Counted from the stretch's first letter, positions 7,601-15,012 are shown. The stretch is DNA of 27,906 bases from Elusimicrobia bacterium RIFOXYB2_FULL_49_7 (GCA_001800515.1 MGVN01000186.1:1-27906), one strand, 5' to 3'. Numbers and translations are program-made. Notes: generated by a model not told the origin, from the sequence alone.

Positions 7601-9911
7601 GGGCAGCGGGTGAACCGTTTACCGTGTAACCGGAAAGCATGGAAGGTTCGGCTGACAATCCAAGCCCGATACGCGCCAGCTTCTTCAGATCAACGGATAT
7701 TTTCTGGCCATAACTCACCCGAAGCAACCACCCTGAACTGAAACTTTCAACGAGCGTATCATCATGTCCGGTATAATGAATCATCGTCCGGGTCTGATAA
7801 TAATCAACAAGCAAGGTATCATAGAATTTAAAGTACTTAACACTATCGTTGGTGGGATGAGCGGTCGTACTGCCGATTAACGTATACGCCGTATCTGCAT
7901 TCGCTTTGATGGCAAAGGTCAGATTAATCGTGGTGGTATCCGGAATAGAGTCCGCGTTGAGAAAATAGCTGAACAGGAGCCCCGAACGGCCCTGATCCGT
8001 TACCAGGCCGGTCCAGGAACTGATATCACGGCCATAATTTGTCCAGGCCGCATATTTTCGCTCTTTCCACCAATCGTTGCCGTTGTTCTGACTTCCATAA
8101 TCATAATAAAAATATTTAATATGGCTATCAGAATAATAAACGACAATATGGTATTGGTAGCTCCGGTTGCGATCCGCAGAGCCGTCATAATAGGAAAAAA
8201 CGGTTGAATCAAACGAATCAAGATAATCCAGATCCCGGAACAATTGGAGGCTATCTATTCTCCCATCCAGAGTCAGATTCCCCCACTGACATCGCATGGC
8301 AGGAACCGTGTCGTTATACCAGACATAAAAATAGGGCCTGGGCATATCCTTAACCCGCATAAAAAGAGAATAGCGGGTGGTTCCGTTTATTTGGAGAAGC
8401 GGTTGAGAGCAGGAATCCTTCGCCCCAAGCGCAAAAAGGGTATCTGTTCCGGTGCCCGTCGTGCCCAAGACCAACACCTTGGAACCATACTGGGAATCCA
8501 GAAAGGGAGAACCGGTGATGGTTAACGGGGCGGTTACAGTATCACAGGGAATCTTCAGAATAGGATAAGAGGCGCTCAGTAATTGAACGACCTCTGCCAC
8601 GGTTCCGCAGAAGGGTGTCCACTCACAAGCGGTATTGTGGTAATAATAATCCGTAAAAAAAGTATCCTGTTTTGCATTCTGGTACAGGATGATGAGTTTA
8701 TAGGCCTGGTGGTTTTTAAAATCCGCTTCCGCATCCTGATAAGAAAAGAAGGTCGCCCCGCCGCTTTGCCGCAATGTATCATTTCGGAAAAGCTGGATGG
8801 ATTCAACCGTCTGACTGGAATCAAGATTGCCCCATATCAGATGAATCGTCTTGTCCGTATCACTGTAATTTGCATTAAAATAAAAACTCGGGAGCGATAC
8901 CCCGATTTCCTTTTTAAAACTCCGGCTTCCTACGGAAACGTAGTGATGGTTTTGATCGAGTGTGATATCAGCCAGGCTGAGATAAAAGTCAAAGCCCACC
9001 GTAGAATCCGTTTCCGTGAAATCAATGGTGACCAGATAACTGGTCATAAAGCCGGGATCGATTTTTTGACTGAAGTTGAACAAATTCATATTTCCGTTTA
9101 AGAACGGTTGAGACGCCATCAAGGAGTCTTCCGCATTAAAGGTGCCGAAAAAGCCCTCCTCATCCGCCCGATCTTTGTACAATTTAATCACACCGAGAGT
9201 AGGGATGAGCGCCGAACCATTGAATCCGGTATGGAATGCCGAAAAAGTCACGGGAAATGGGTGGGTATTCAAAAGATAAAAAGCCAGCGCCGGCTGATCC
9301 GCAACATTCCGGTTGATACTCAAGGTTCCATAAAGCGGACCCGAATAGTTTATTGTCACGGAACCCGTATCCTGTACGGTACAAGCCCCGCCCACCTGCG
9401 GTTGATTGAAGTCATCCGGAAAAGGATCCTCCCCATCCGGAAGACAGTCATGGTCCCGATCATTCACATTGGGTTTAAAATCAAAGTACGTCACTAAACG
9501 ACCATCCGAAAAAGTGATCACTTCATTGGTATTTGCAGAATAACTGAAAAAGGTGGAGGCTGCCACCTGAAGAAACAAAGACGAGCGGACATTGGGATCA
9601 TTTTCCAGCGCAGCCACCATTGCGGCATCCGTTATCTGAAGCGTCAGTGTACTCGTTTCCCCGGTCTCAAGAATCATGGCAGATGAATTACTTAGATTGA
9701 TGGCACCCATCCCATCAGACCGAGTACAAAGACCGATTCCGGATAAAACCGATACCAAGGGATCAAGATTTTCATTAAATTGAAGTTCCAACTGATCCTT
9801 ATCCGCATAATATTGCGCGAAATTGATGAGGATATTCTGAGCGGATAGACGGACCGATAAAACCGAAAAGGTCAGAAAGAAAAGAACAATCCTGATGTTG
9901 TTTATACGCAT
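4608..9911 (-). CDS. Giant secreted beta-helix protein with T9SS/FlgD-type C-terminal tail
   Basis: A 1767-residue exported protein of unknown substrate. A signal peptide covers residues 1-25, with cleavage after RLSA. Residues 149-168 (NDRDHDCLPDGEDPFPDD) resemble a Ca-binding thrombospondin-3-type motif. Two similar Fn3-like units lie at about 352-426 and 536-608 (WGNL, then SIQLFR/SLQLFR, FSY, and a Tyr-rich end). Residues about 965-1165 form a right-handed beta-helix with repeated V-x-N-N and F-x-x-C turns. It ends in SPAKDAGANN and DIGAIE near 1205-1242, as in 'choice-of-anchor Q' proteins. The last 105 residues hold NSPNPFNPSTRI, SVLDIRGRVV, SGVYFCRL and KMVLAR, the pattern of FlgD-Ig/T9SS type A sorting tails. 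GGGGGAG lies 3 bases before the ATG. Surface display or secretion is likely; polysaccharide or surface binding is a guess. Confidence 0.9.
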   Translation of the reverse strand: MRINNIRIVLFFLTFSVLSVRLSAQNILINFAQYYADKDQLELQFNENLDPLVSVLSGIGLCTRSDGMGAINLSNSSAMILETGETSTLTLQITDAAMVAALENDPNVRSSLFLQVAASTFFSYSANTNEVITFSDGRLVTYFDFKPNVNDRDHDCLPDGEDPFPDDFNQPQVGGACTVQDTGSVTINYSGPLYGTLSINRNVADQPALAFYLLNTHPFPVTFSAFHTGFNGSALIPTLGVIKLYKDRADEEGFFGTFNAEDSLMASQPFLNGNMNLFNFSQKIDPGFMTSYLVTIDFTETDSTVGFDFYLSLADITLDQNHHYVSVGSRSFKKEIGVSLPSFYFNANYSDTDKTIHLIWGNLDSSQTVESIQLFRNDTLRQSGGATFFSYQDAEADFKNHQAYKLIILYQNAKQDTFFTDYYYHNTACEWTPFCGTVAEVVQLLSASYPILKIPCDTVTAPLTITGSPFLDSQYGSKVLVLGTTGTGTDTLFALGAKDSCSQPLLQINGTTRYSLFMRVKDMPRPYFYVWYNDTVPAMRCQWGNLTLDGRIDSLQLFRDLDYLDSFDSTVFSYYDGSADRNRSYQYHIVVYYSDSHIKYFYYDYGSQNNGNDWWKERKYAAWTNYGRDISSWTGLVTDQGRSGLLFSYFLNADSIPDTTTINLTFAIKANADTAYTLIGSTTAHPTNDSVKYFKFYDTLLVDYYQTRTMIHYTGHDDTLVESFSSGWLLRVSYGQKISVDLKKLARIGLGLSAEPSMLSGYTVNGSPAALPTGNLYVKTSTARNMNDSLIRITYSADNKPFDFALSLKGPFDSGLWEAGPALSSEFMTLDGNVMVKISGEGFDQSNPSDSLKRMRTVFTQAALSCGSRVDTVRFPLDSSHYRFNTGTTTGNKKLFLRAFDVLAGITLEGSAGQIFHLGATEKSVIGRLGTVKRYYYTVGEAVRAGEKDILLSSTYKGIPIAFSHASGITITGNITDTAKTKIYGDSNMTALYMDSVDNMTIRGLDFRNGRRAGAGLEGCQSVTFEQCRFYNSYMGLYAFRTQNNNQNDGSSHNTTPNTPVRKIRVVNSIFDKTDGVPILFDLPESCSVVNNTLHRAWIGAYFGSAGSSDMSTALNLIGNLVVNNIFDSCSMGGVVIGKRMAADAIAVSVKNNLFKSCDSGAVVTILQPESNGWIVLSATRPTTNLATTLSIFETGRFPYLASASPAKDAGANNILYDIPRSDFRGASRFVQDTLPDIGAIEMSVYAPGITLVEQCKGPGFLHLRAIFVQPGLDSGTFYPMSLMVKKEGVLFTPVKLLSRTTDQITAFDLYPLPDGVYQVTLQARVVSALLDSTYSLVIKDTLTEGIAVLPAESWVMAGYADSAISMAKAASRLSLLNDSTLFSWDSYQERYLDYLDSSGFQLERGRAYWNWPAGDIVLSMPSNMYAAPDTAPFSFFLTTGWHMLSSPYPFPVSLNTGSKAYYYDADSGSYCEDEILKPLIGAFYFSPVPETLLIGYLPYVSSPLRRVLAKGLYKDADEWALQMDVELNGRFDRGNAAGVKPGAKDAFNPRMDQPEPPPPFGKSVRAWFEDQDKGMALSESYRKAGPGTRTWNLTIDPQGQSGPIHIKVSGAETFPDDCFIFSGSLEKGISDIKAVSDLTINTSGEKKSVILVVTDNPDFLSNLNDELTLAQNSPNPFNPSTRIVFSIPYHFNGVGALVEKQRVRLSVLDIRGRVVAELLNKPLSAGKGQAVVWNADSKGRAVSSGVYFCRLECGGKTLLRKMVLAR

Positions 9912-9958
9912 ATTCTCCCCCGGTTTAATCCTTCCCGAATGCTATGAGATAAGAGTAA

Positions 9959-9987
9959 ATTATAATAAGTATGCCCCTATATCAAGT
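9959..9987 (-). promoter_or_regulatory. Promoter for the giant secreted protein
   Basis: On the minus strand a perfect TATAAT occupies 9959-9964. The position 17 bases upstream reads ACTTGA, a poor -35 box, which fits a promoter that needs an activator. The predicted start is near 9952, about 40 bases before the ATG at 9911. Confidence 0.5.
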
Positions 9988-10014
9988 AGGATAACACAAA
10001 CCGAAACAAAAGTA

Positions 10015-10030
10015 TGTGACTCCGCTCACA
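10015..10030. promoter_or_regulatory. CRP/FNR-family-type operator, perfect palindrome
   Basis: The sequence TGTGA-CTCCGC-TCACA is a perfect two-fold site of the E. coli CRP consensus form (TGTGA-N6-TCACA). Its centre at 10022.5 is about 70 bases upstream of the predicted start of the giant-protein gene, a spacing used by class I CRP-activated promoters. It also lies 42 bases past the stop of the radical SAM gene. No CRP-family regulator is seen in this window, so the binding protein is unknown. Confidence 0.5.
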
Positions 10031-10071
10031 AATCATTGTAAATTATTGTAGTTACGGTAATTCTGACAGGC

Positions 10072-11142
10072 TTAAAGACAAAACCGTTTCCGGGTCTCGT
10101 TCAACAAACCGGCAAGGCTGTCCGAACAAAAATGGGTTCTTCCCATCATACGCTCCCAGACTTGAGGGCTCTCCATACAAAAATAGAGGGGCGCGGTTGG
10201 ATGATATTTCCGGATTTCACTGATAATATGCCTGTACATTTCTTCCCGTAACGGGCGGAAATAACGCATCTTGCCGTCACGACCGCGCACAAACTCTTCT
10301 TGTGTGATACGAGAAGTGGGATAATGGCGTTGGATGACTTCTTTTAATTCCGGCACAAAACGAAACCCGCCTAAACTGATCCAGGCAATGACCTCCGGGT
10401 CAACATATTGATAGATTGCCTTGACAACGCGAGTATAACCTTCTTCCCATCCCTCATGGCGAAGAATGGGATCAAAATGAAAGCCTATTAAATAACCGCT
10501 CTCCATACACTTCTTCGCAGCCGCAAGCCGTTCGGTTAATGAGGCACTCCCCTTCTCTTCCTGATCAATAATGGATTGAGGATTCACGGACCAGGAAACC
10601 AGGATTTTACGTTTTCCATTGAATTGAAGCAGATTTTCGACATTATCCGTCTTGGTTTTAATTTCAAACAGGACATCCTTTCGCTTCAGAAAAAAGGGGA
10701 TGATTTCCCGGCTGAAATCGGTCAAGTGATCAATCACCAGGCTATCCGTAAACTCGCCGGAACCGATGCGGACAAATCCTTTTTCCGCATTCAGCGCCTT
10801 GTCCAGTTCAACAAAGAGGCGGTCATGGTCACAAAAGTGGGTCAGCGCTCGGGAGTGAAGGTAGCCGTTTAGAATACAATAGGTGCATTGGATAGGGCAG
10901 CCCGTACCGAAATTAAGGATACGATAATTGCAACAGACATATTCCGGGGTGGCTGGGCAGGGTTTAAAAAAAACGCCCGGATTTTCCATGAGATAGAGGG
11001 TGGGTTCTTTTTCATCCGGACTCACGGACAAGACCGGTTGCCGTACCACGCTTGCCTCCGGACACTGTGCCAGCACGCGCTGTGCCACAGGCGTTTGGGC
11101 CATCGTGGGATCCAGAATGATTTTTTTGGGAAAATAGCGCAT
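10072..11142 (-). CDS. Spore photoproduct lyase-like radical SAM protein
   Basis: The 356-residue protein is homologous to SplB, the radical SAM enzyme that repairs spore photoproduct in DNA. The iron-sulfur cluster motif is CPIQCTYC (Cys82, Cys86, Cys89; CxxxCxxC). Further family stretches are IDHLTDFSREI, EIKTKTDNVENLL, WSVNPQSIIDQ, RLAAAKKCMESGY and PILRHEGWEEGY. The residue aligned with the hydrogen-donor cysteine (Cys141 in B. subtilis) is Glu130 in GSGEFTDSL, and Ile90 replaces the tyrosine after the third cluster cysteine. A DNA-lesion activity identical to SplB is therefore doubtful; it is better called an SPL-family protein. No Shine-Dalgarno sequence precedes the ATG. It is divergent from the isomerase gene. 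Confidence 0.88.
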   Translation of the reverse strand: MRYFPKKIILDPTMAQTPVAQRVLAQCPEASVVRQPVLSVSPDEKEPTLYLMENPGVFFKPCPATPEYVCCNYRILNFGTGCPIQCTYCILNGYLHSRALTHFCDHDRLFVELDKALNAEKGFVRIGSGEFTDSLVIDHLTDFSREIIPFFLKRKDVLFEIKTKTDNVENLLQFNGKRKILVSWSVNPQSIIDQEEKGSASLTERLAAAKKCMESGYLIGFHFDPILRHEGWEEGYTRVVKAIYQYVDPEVIAWISLGGFRFVPELKEVIQRHYPTSRITQEEFVRGRDGKMRYFRPLREEMYRHIISEIRKYHPTAPLYFCMESPQVWERMMGRTHFCSDSLAGLLNETRKRFCL

Positions 11143-11317
11143 AAAAGGTTAATAATATATCATTTCCCGATGAGGATTGCATCTGAAACGGTTCGGAAAA
11201 ATAAGTATTTCAGTGGGCAATAAAAAACATTTAAAAAAAGCATGTAAAGGCAGTATATTTATGGTATTCGTGTCCTATATTTCTTTAGCAACCTCTGGGA
11301 ACAGGATTTGCAATCCG
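11143..11317. promoter_or_regulatory. Divergent intergenic region
   Basis: AT-rich region between the SPL-like gene (leftward) and the isomerase gene (rightward). Leftward, TATATTATTAA lies within about 15 bases of the ATG, leaving almost no leader. Rightward, TATATT near 11254-11259 is a possible -10 with a weak -35. I see no clear operator or terminator. Confidence 0.35.
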
Positions 11318-12076
11318 ATGAAACAATTTCCGCTCGCACTGCAGATGTGGTCCGTACGAACCCAAGCGGCACAGAATCTGGATAGCGTACTTGCCTCTCT
11401 TGCCTCTTATGGCTATACGGGTGTGGAGTTGACCGCCCACCATTATCAGCTGTCACCCACGGAACTCCGGGACCGACTGGATGCCCATGGATTGAAAGCC
11501 GCCGGAACTCACGGACCCTGCGTTGACAAGACCCATTTGCAGCAAAGCGTTGAAACGGCCCAGGCACTCGGTTACAATCGCATCGGATTCAACTTCCGGG
11601 AACCGGACCTGGAAACAGCCGATAAAATCAAGGCTTCCATGGACCGGTTTGCAGAAGCAGCGGAATTGCTTAAGCCTTATGGAATCAAAGTCATGTTTCA
11701 TAATCATTGGTGGGAATATGACCGACTTGTAAACGGTCTCCTGCCGGCGGAGATGCTGCTCTGCGCCTCTTCCCAGGTTTATGCGCAAGTGGATACCTAC
11801 TGGGTGGCCGTCGCGGGTCAAGCTCCCTCTGATATCCTGAAAAGGTTCGGGAATAGGGTACTTTCCGTTCATCTGAAGGATGGGCCGATGGAAAAAGGCA
11901 AACAGCAAACGGCCCTGGGGGACGGAAAGATGGACATGCCTCACGTGCTCTCCAGCCTCCCGGATTCAGTGGAATGGGTGGTTGTGGAACTGGATGGTTG
12001 CAACACGGATATGATGGAAGCCGTCCGGAAAAGCGCTGAATTTCTCATTTCAAAGAACATCATCAGGAAAGGATGA
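11318..12076 (+). CDS. Sugar phosphate isomerase/epimerase-family TIM barrel protein
   Basis: A 252-residue protein of the xylose-isomerase-like/AP endonuclease 2 superfamily. The start at 11318 (MKQFPLALQMWSVR) matches how the family begins; the upstream in-frame extension back to 11177 is not family-like. The ribosome site is weak (AGGA 11 bases upstream). Metal/active-site residues at the expected strand ends are the Glu in YTGVEL, HNHWWEY, DTYWVAVAG, VHLKDG and the Glu in VVVELDG. Members isomerise or epimerise sugars, inositols or derivatives; the substrate cannot be read from sequence. It sits 4 bases before the oxidoreductase gene, a common pairing for catabolism of an unusual sugar. 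Confidence 0.87.
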   Translation: MKQFPLALQMWSVRTQAAQNLDSVLASLASYGYTGVELTAHHYQLSPTELRDRLDAHGLKAAGTHGPCVDKTHLQQSVETAQALGYNRIGFNFREPDLETADKIKASMDRFAEAAELLKPYGIKVMFHNHWWEYDRLVNGLLPAEMLLCASSQVYAQVDTYWVAVAGQAPSDILKRFGNRVLSVHLKDGPMEKGKQQTALGDGKMDMPHVLSSLPDSVEWVVVELDGCNTDMMEAVRKSAEFLISKNIIRKG

Positions 12077-12080
12077 TGCC

Positions 12081-13190
12081 ATGAATGCTAAGCTGAATGT
12101 GGGGGTTTTAGGATGCGGCATCATCAGCGGCATTTACCTTGAAACCATGAAGAAGTTTCCCATGCTGAACGTGGCGGCTTGCGCGGATATCGACATAACG
12201 AGATCAGAACAACGAGCCACGGAATATCAGATTCCAAAAGTCTGTTCAGTCAAAGAGATGCTGTCGGATAAGGATATCCAGATCATTCTGAATCTGACCA
12301 TCCCCAAAGTGCATGCCGAGGTTTCACTCGATATTCTTAGTGCCGGAAAGCATTTATATAGTGAAAAGCCGCTCGGTATTTCCTATACAGAAGCAACCAC
12401 CATCATCGCTGCTGCGGAAAAAGCGGGACTCCGGGTAGGCTGTGCGCCCGATACGGTGCTTGGAACAGGGGTTCAGACCTCACGACGATTGATCGATGAC
12501 GGATGGATTGGCAAGCCGGTATCCGGAACCGCTTTTATGGCGGGCCATGGCCCCGAAGGGTGGCATACGAATCCTTTTTTCTATTACGATATCGGCGGCG
12601 GACCTGTTTTTGACATGGGGCCCTATTATCTGAGTGCCCTGATTACTCTTCTGGGACCGGTTCATCGCGTCTTTTCACATACCGGCATCACCTATCCTGA
12701 GCGCATGGCCACCACATCCGTTCATTTTTGCAAAAAAATAGAAGTGAAAACAGCGACCCACATCACCGGCCTTTTGGAATTTGCAAACGGCGCTGTCATC
12801 ACCGTTATCTTCAGCTTTGATGTGTGGGCTCACCATCTGCCTCATATCGAGATTTTTGGTTCAGAAGGCTCCCTCAATGTACCGGATCCCAATACCTTCT
12901 CCGGACCGGTCTTGATCAAACGGCAGGCCACTACGGACTGGAAGGAGTCCGCACTCCTGGCGCCTTACCTGGGCTCGAATTATCGCGGTCTTGGGGTCGC
13001 AGATATGGCACAGGGAATTCTCTTGAAACAACCGCATCGGGCCAATGGCCAGGTAGCGCTCCATGTGACGGACATCATGGAAAGTTTACTGGAATCGGGC
13101 AAAAAAGAGAGCTGGGTTACCTTACGCTCCACATGCGAGCAACCGGCTGCCATGCCCGCTACTGCCGTTGCAATAGGACAATTGGGCTGA
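12081..13190 (+). CDS. Gfo/Idh/MocA-family NAD(P)-dependent oxidoreductase
   Basis: A 369-residue cytosolic dehydrogenase. The Rossmann fold is at the N-terminus (GVLGCGIISG, residues 8-17), ADID lies at the end of strand 2, the family motif EKPLG is near residue 97, and the substrate-domain signature YDIGGGPVFDMGPYYL is near 170-185. The Tyr-Tyr in the last motif replaces the usual His of GGGxxxDxGxH, as in one known subgroup. The family oxidises sugars, inositols and glycosides. It is co-transcribed with the isomerase gene 4 bases upstream, which argues for two steps of one sugar pathway. An AT-only hairpin follows at 13202-13232. Confidence 0.9.
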   Translation: MNAKLNVGVLGCGIISGIYLETMKKFPMLNVAACADIDITRSEQRATEYQIPKVCSVKEMLSDKDIQIILNLTIPKVHAEVSLDILSAGKHLYSEKPLGISYTEATTIIAAAEKAGLRVGCAPDTVLGTGVQTSRRLIDDGWIGKPVSGTAFMAGHGPEGWHTNPFFYYDIGGGPVFDMGPYYLSALITLLGPVHRVFSHTGITYPERMATTSVHFCKKIEVKTATHITGLLEFANGAVITVIFSFDVWAHHLPHIEIFGSEGSLNVPDPNTFSGPVLIKRQATTDWKESALLAPYLGSNYRGLGVADMAQGILLKQPHRANGQVALHVTDIMESLLESGKKESWVTLRSTCEQPAAMPATAVAIGQLG

Positions 13191-13201
13191 AATGCTCTTT
13201 T

Positions 13202-13232
13202 AATATGATATATCCATTTGATATATCATATT
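13202..13232. terminator. AT-rich perfect 13-bp inverted repeat, possible terminator or operator
   Basis: AATATGATATATC, loop CATTT, GATATATCATATT form a perfect 13-bp stem 12 bases after the Gfo/Idh/MocA stop. It is followed by GATATGAT and a T-rich stretch (TTCTTCTTTTT). The stem has only three G/C pairs, so it is not a standard GC-rich terminator and could also be a protein-binding site. Confidence 0.45.
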
Positions 13233-13300
13233 GATATGATTCTTCTTTTTATTTCACCGCATTTATTCTATCTTTTTCATTGAGAACGGCTTACAAAAAC

Positions 13301-13316
13301 AGGCCCTTTGCTTGCA
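13301..13316 (+). promoter_or_regulatory. Sigma-54-type (-24/-12) promoter element
   Basis: AGGCCC-TTTGC-TTGCA matches the sigma-54 form TGGCAC-N5-TTGCA in 4 of 6 and 5 of 5 positions, with the invariant GG and GC exactly ten bases apart. The predicted start is near 13327, about 30 bases before the first outer-membrane gene. The cluster downstream encodes a sigma-54 activator, which supports the reading. Found by eye only. Confidence 0.45.
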
Positions 13317-13356
13317 TTTAGTTATCTTAAAATGTCAAACAGCAAAGGAGAGAAAA

Positions 13357-14115
13357 ATGATAAAAACAAAAAAGTTCTCAGCTCTATTTTTAAGTCTTCT
13401 CTTTTCCCTGCTCTGTTCGCCCCCGCTCTCGCATGGCGCGTTTGGGGTGGCCTATACCCCCCAGTTTTTCAGATGGGATCTCGCTCCCGTGAGAGAGAGG
13501 GCCGACAATGATCGAGCTCTCAACGCCTACTCCTTTGAACTGAATGATAACGTTCAGATGAGCCACGGACTCAGCTTCTATTGGGGCCGCAAGGATCAGT
13601 ACCGCGCCGGTTTCACCTTGGCCGGCGGCTACTCCCGCACTCAAAGCGATCCGGTGACCTTTAATATCTCGGACAGCAGCAGCCGTGTCATGAGTACAAT
13701 CGATTCCGTCTTAACTCTTTGGACGGTTCACGGATACGCGGGTTTTTTGGTGGACAAGATTTTCATGACCGGCCCTTTTAAATTCTACGCAGGCGGTATG
13801 GTCGGTGCCGGCGCCCTGGTCCTTATCCGCGATCCCAAAGAAGGAAGCGGAGAATCCGCCTTTTCCTCAGACGGCTCCAATCCGCCGCACTTGGACGATA
13901 GCACGCATAATCGTTCGGATGTGGCCGTGGCTCCCATGACGGTGCTCGATGTGCATGTGGGCGCCACCTGGACCGTGGCCTCTTGGTTCCACTTCGGCAC
14001 TGAAGTGGGAAGTCTCTTCTTTTACTCCAATGAAAGTTTCAGCAGCGATTCAAAAAGCTTTTTTACCGCAAATCCGGGTGTTAAAATCAAATTCGCTTTT
14101 GGCAATTTGGGTTGA
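13357..14115 (+). CDS. Outer-membrane-type protein, paralogue A
   Basis: I do not recognise a named family. The 252-residue product has a clear signal peptide (residues 1-27, ending SHGA). The rest alternates short beta-strand-like segments rich in aromatic and glycine residues, as in small beta-barrels. The start at 13357 has GGAG 7 bases upstream; the longer frame from 13312 would run through that site. It is related to the next gene: both carry DLAPVR, a GFLV(D/E)K segment with a following glycine-rich strand, and a near-identical ending (NPGVKIKFAFGNLG against NPGIRLRVMFGNIG). Ending in a strand with a terminal small residue fits barrel closure, but the topology is inferred. Confidence 0.7.
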   Translation: MIKTKKFSALFLSLLFSLLCSPPLSHGAFGVAYTPQFFRWDLAPVRERADNDRALNAYSFELNDNVQMSHGLSFYWGRKDQYRAGFTLAGGYSRTQSDPVTFNISDSSSRVMSTIDSVLTLWTVHGYAGFLVDKIFMTGPFKFYAGGMVGAGALVLIRDPKEGSGESAFSSDGSNPPHLDDSTHNRSDVAVAPMTVLDVHVGATWTVASWFHFGTEVGSLFFYSNESFSSDSKSFFTANPGVKIKFAFGNLG

Positions 14116-14136
14116 TTCCATTATAAAGGATAAAAT

Positions 14137-15006
14137 ATGAAAACAAATACGCTCCTCTTAATCACTTTATCCGCTTCCCTACTTTTAGCCCAATTCCCTA
14201 CCGACAATACCGCAGCGGATTCGATGACGGTTGCCCCGGTTGTTGCTCAGGATACGATGATACGTGATTCAAGCCACCTGTCCAAAAAATCAACATTATA
14301 TGATGATGTCATGTTTTTAACGGACAATGAAATCAGACCGCTGCTGAACAAGGTCTCGCAAGGCATCAACAAGTCACGCGTCTTGGGCTACGGCGGTTGC
14401 GGTGGTTTTACGCCTGCCTTATTGATGATGGATCTGGCGCCTGTCCGAAAGCTCATTGCCGGCGATCCGAAACTGAAAGGACAATCTTTCGGGATTGACC
14501 GGGATTACCAACCCATGATCGGCAGCGGGGGCATGGGCTACGGCGGCATCGGCCAGGGTATCCGCATCGGCGGCGGCGGCTGGTCCTTTTCCTCCAAATA
14601 CACCAGCCTTCCTTTCCGGGATTCCATTGCCGTCATGCGAGTCGATGTTTCTTTCGGCGGATTTCTGGTCGAAAAAGCCTTTGTACGTGATCGGATGAAT
14701 TATGTTGTCGGCGGGTTCATCGGCGGCGGCGTATTGACGGCCAACCACTCTGTCTATAAAAGCAATGAGCCTTCGGCTTTTAATGAAGGGGATGGTGCAG
14801 GCGAAAGCAAAAAAGCCTCCGCCAGTTTCACTTACGTCGAACTGCATGGCGGATTCACTTATACACTGGTTCCTTGGATGCATGTGGGTGCGGACGGTCA
14901 TGTGAACAGCTTCTTTTCGAACGATGGATTTGACAATGTAGTTAATTCCTTTTATTCCGTTAATCCGGGAATCCGGTTACGCGTGATGTTCGGAAACATA
15001 GGCTGA
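14137..15006 (+). CDS. Outer-membrane-type protein, paralogue B
   Basis: A 289-residue exported protein (signal peptide residues 1-18, ending LLLA) of no named family. Compared with paralogue A it has an extra N-terminal region, a glycine-rich stretch around residues 128-148 (GSGGMGYGGIGQGIRIGGGG), and the shared DLAPVR, FGGFLVEK and NPGIRLRVMFGNIG segments. AAAGGA precedes the ATG, and it starts 21 bases after paralogue A, so tandem duplication followed by divergence is likely. The next gene, DUF4390, starts 6 bases later. Its position before a kinase/regulator pair suggests it belongs to the same envelope circuit. Confidence 0.7.
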   Translation: MKTNTLLLITLSASLLLAQFPTDNTAADSMTVAPVVAQDTMIRDSSHLSKKSTLYDDVMFLTDNEIRPLLNKVSQGINKSRVLGYGGCGGFTPALLMMDLAPVRKLIAGDPKLKGQSFGIDRDYQPMIGSGGMGYGGIGQGIRIGGGGWSFSSKYTSLPFRDSIAVMRVDVSFGGFLVEKAFVRDRMNYVVGGFIGGGVLTANHSVYKSNEPSAFNEGDGAGESKKASASFTYVELHGGFTYTLVPWMHVGADGHVNSFFSNDGFDNVVNSFYSVNPGIRLRVMFGNIG

Positions 15007-15012
15007 TTCAGG

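Noticed and set aside
11177..11317. N-terminal extension of the isomerase (47 residues)
   Set aside because: The family starts at MKQFPLALQMWSVR; the extension is Lys-rich and overlaps the divergent promoter region.
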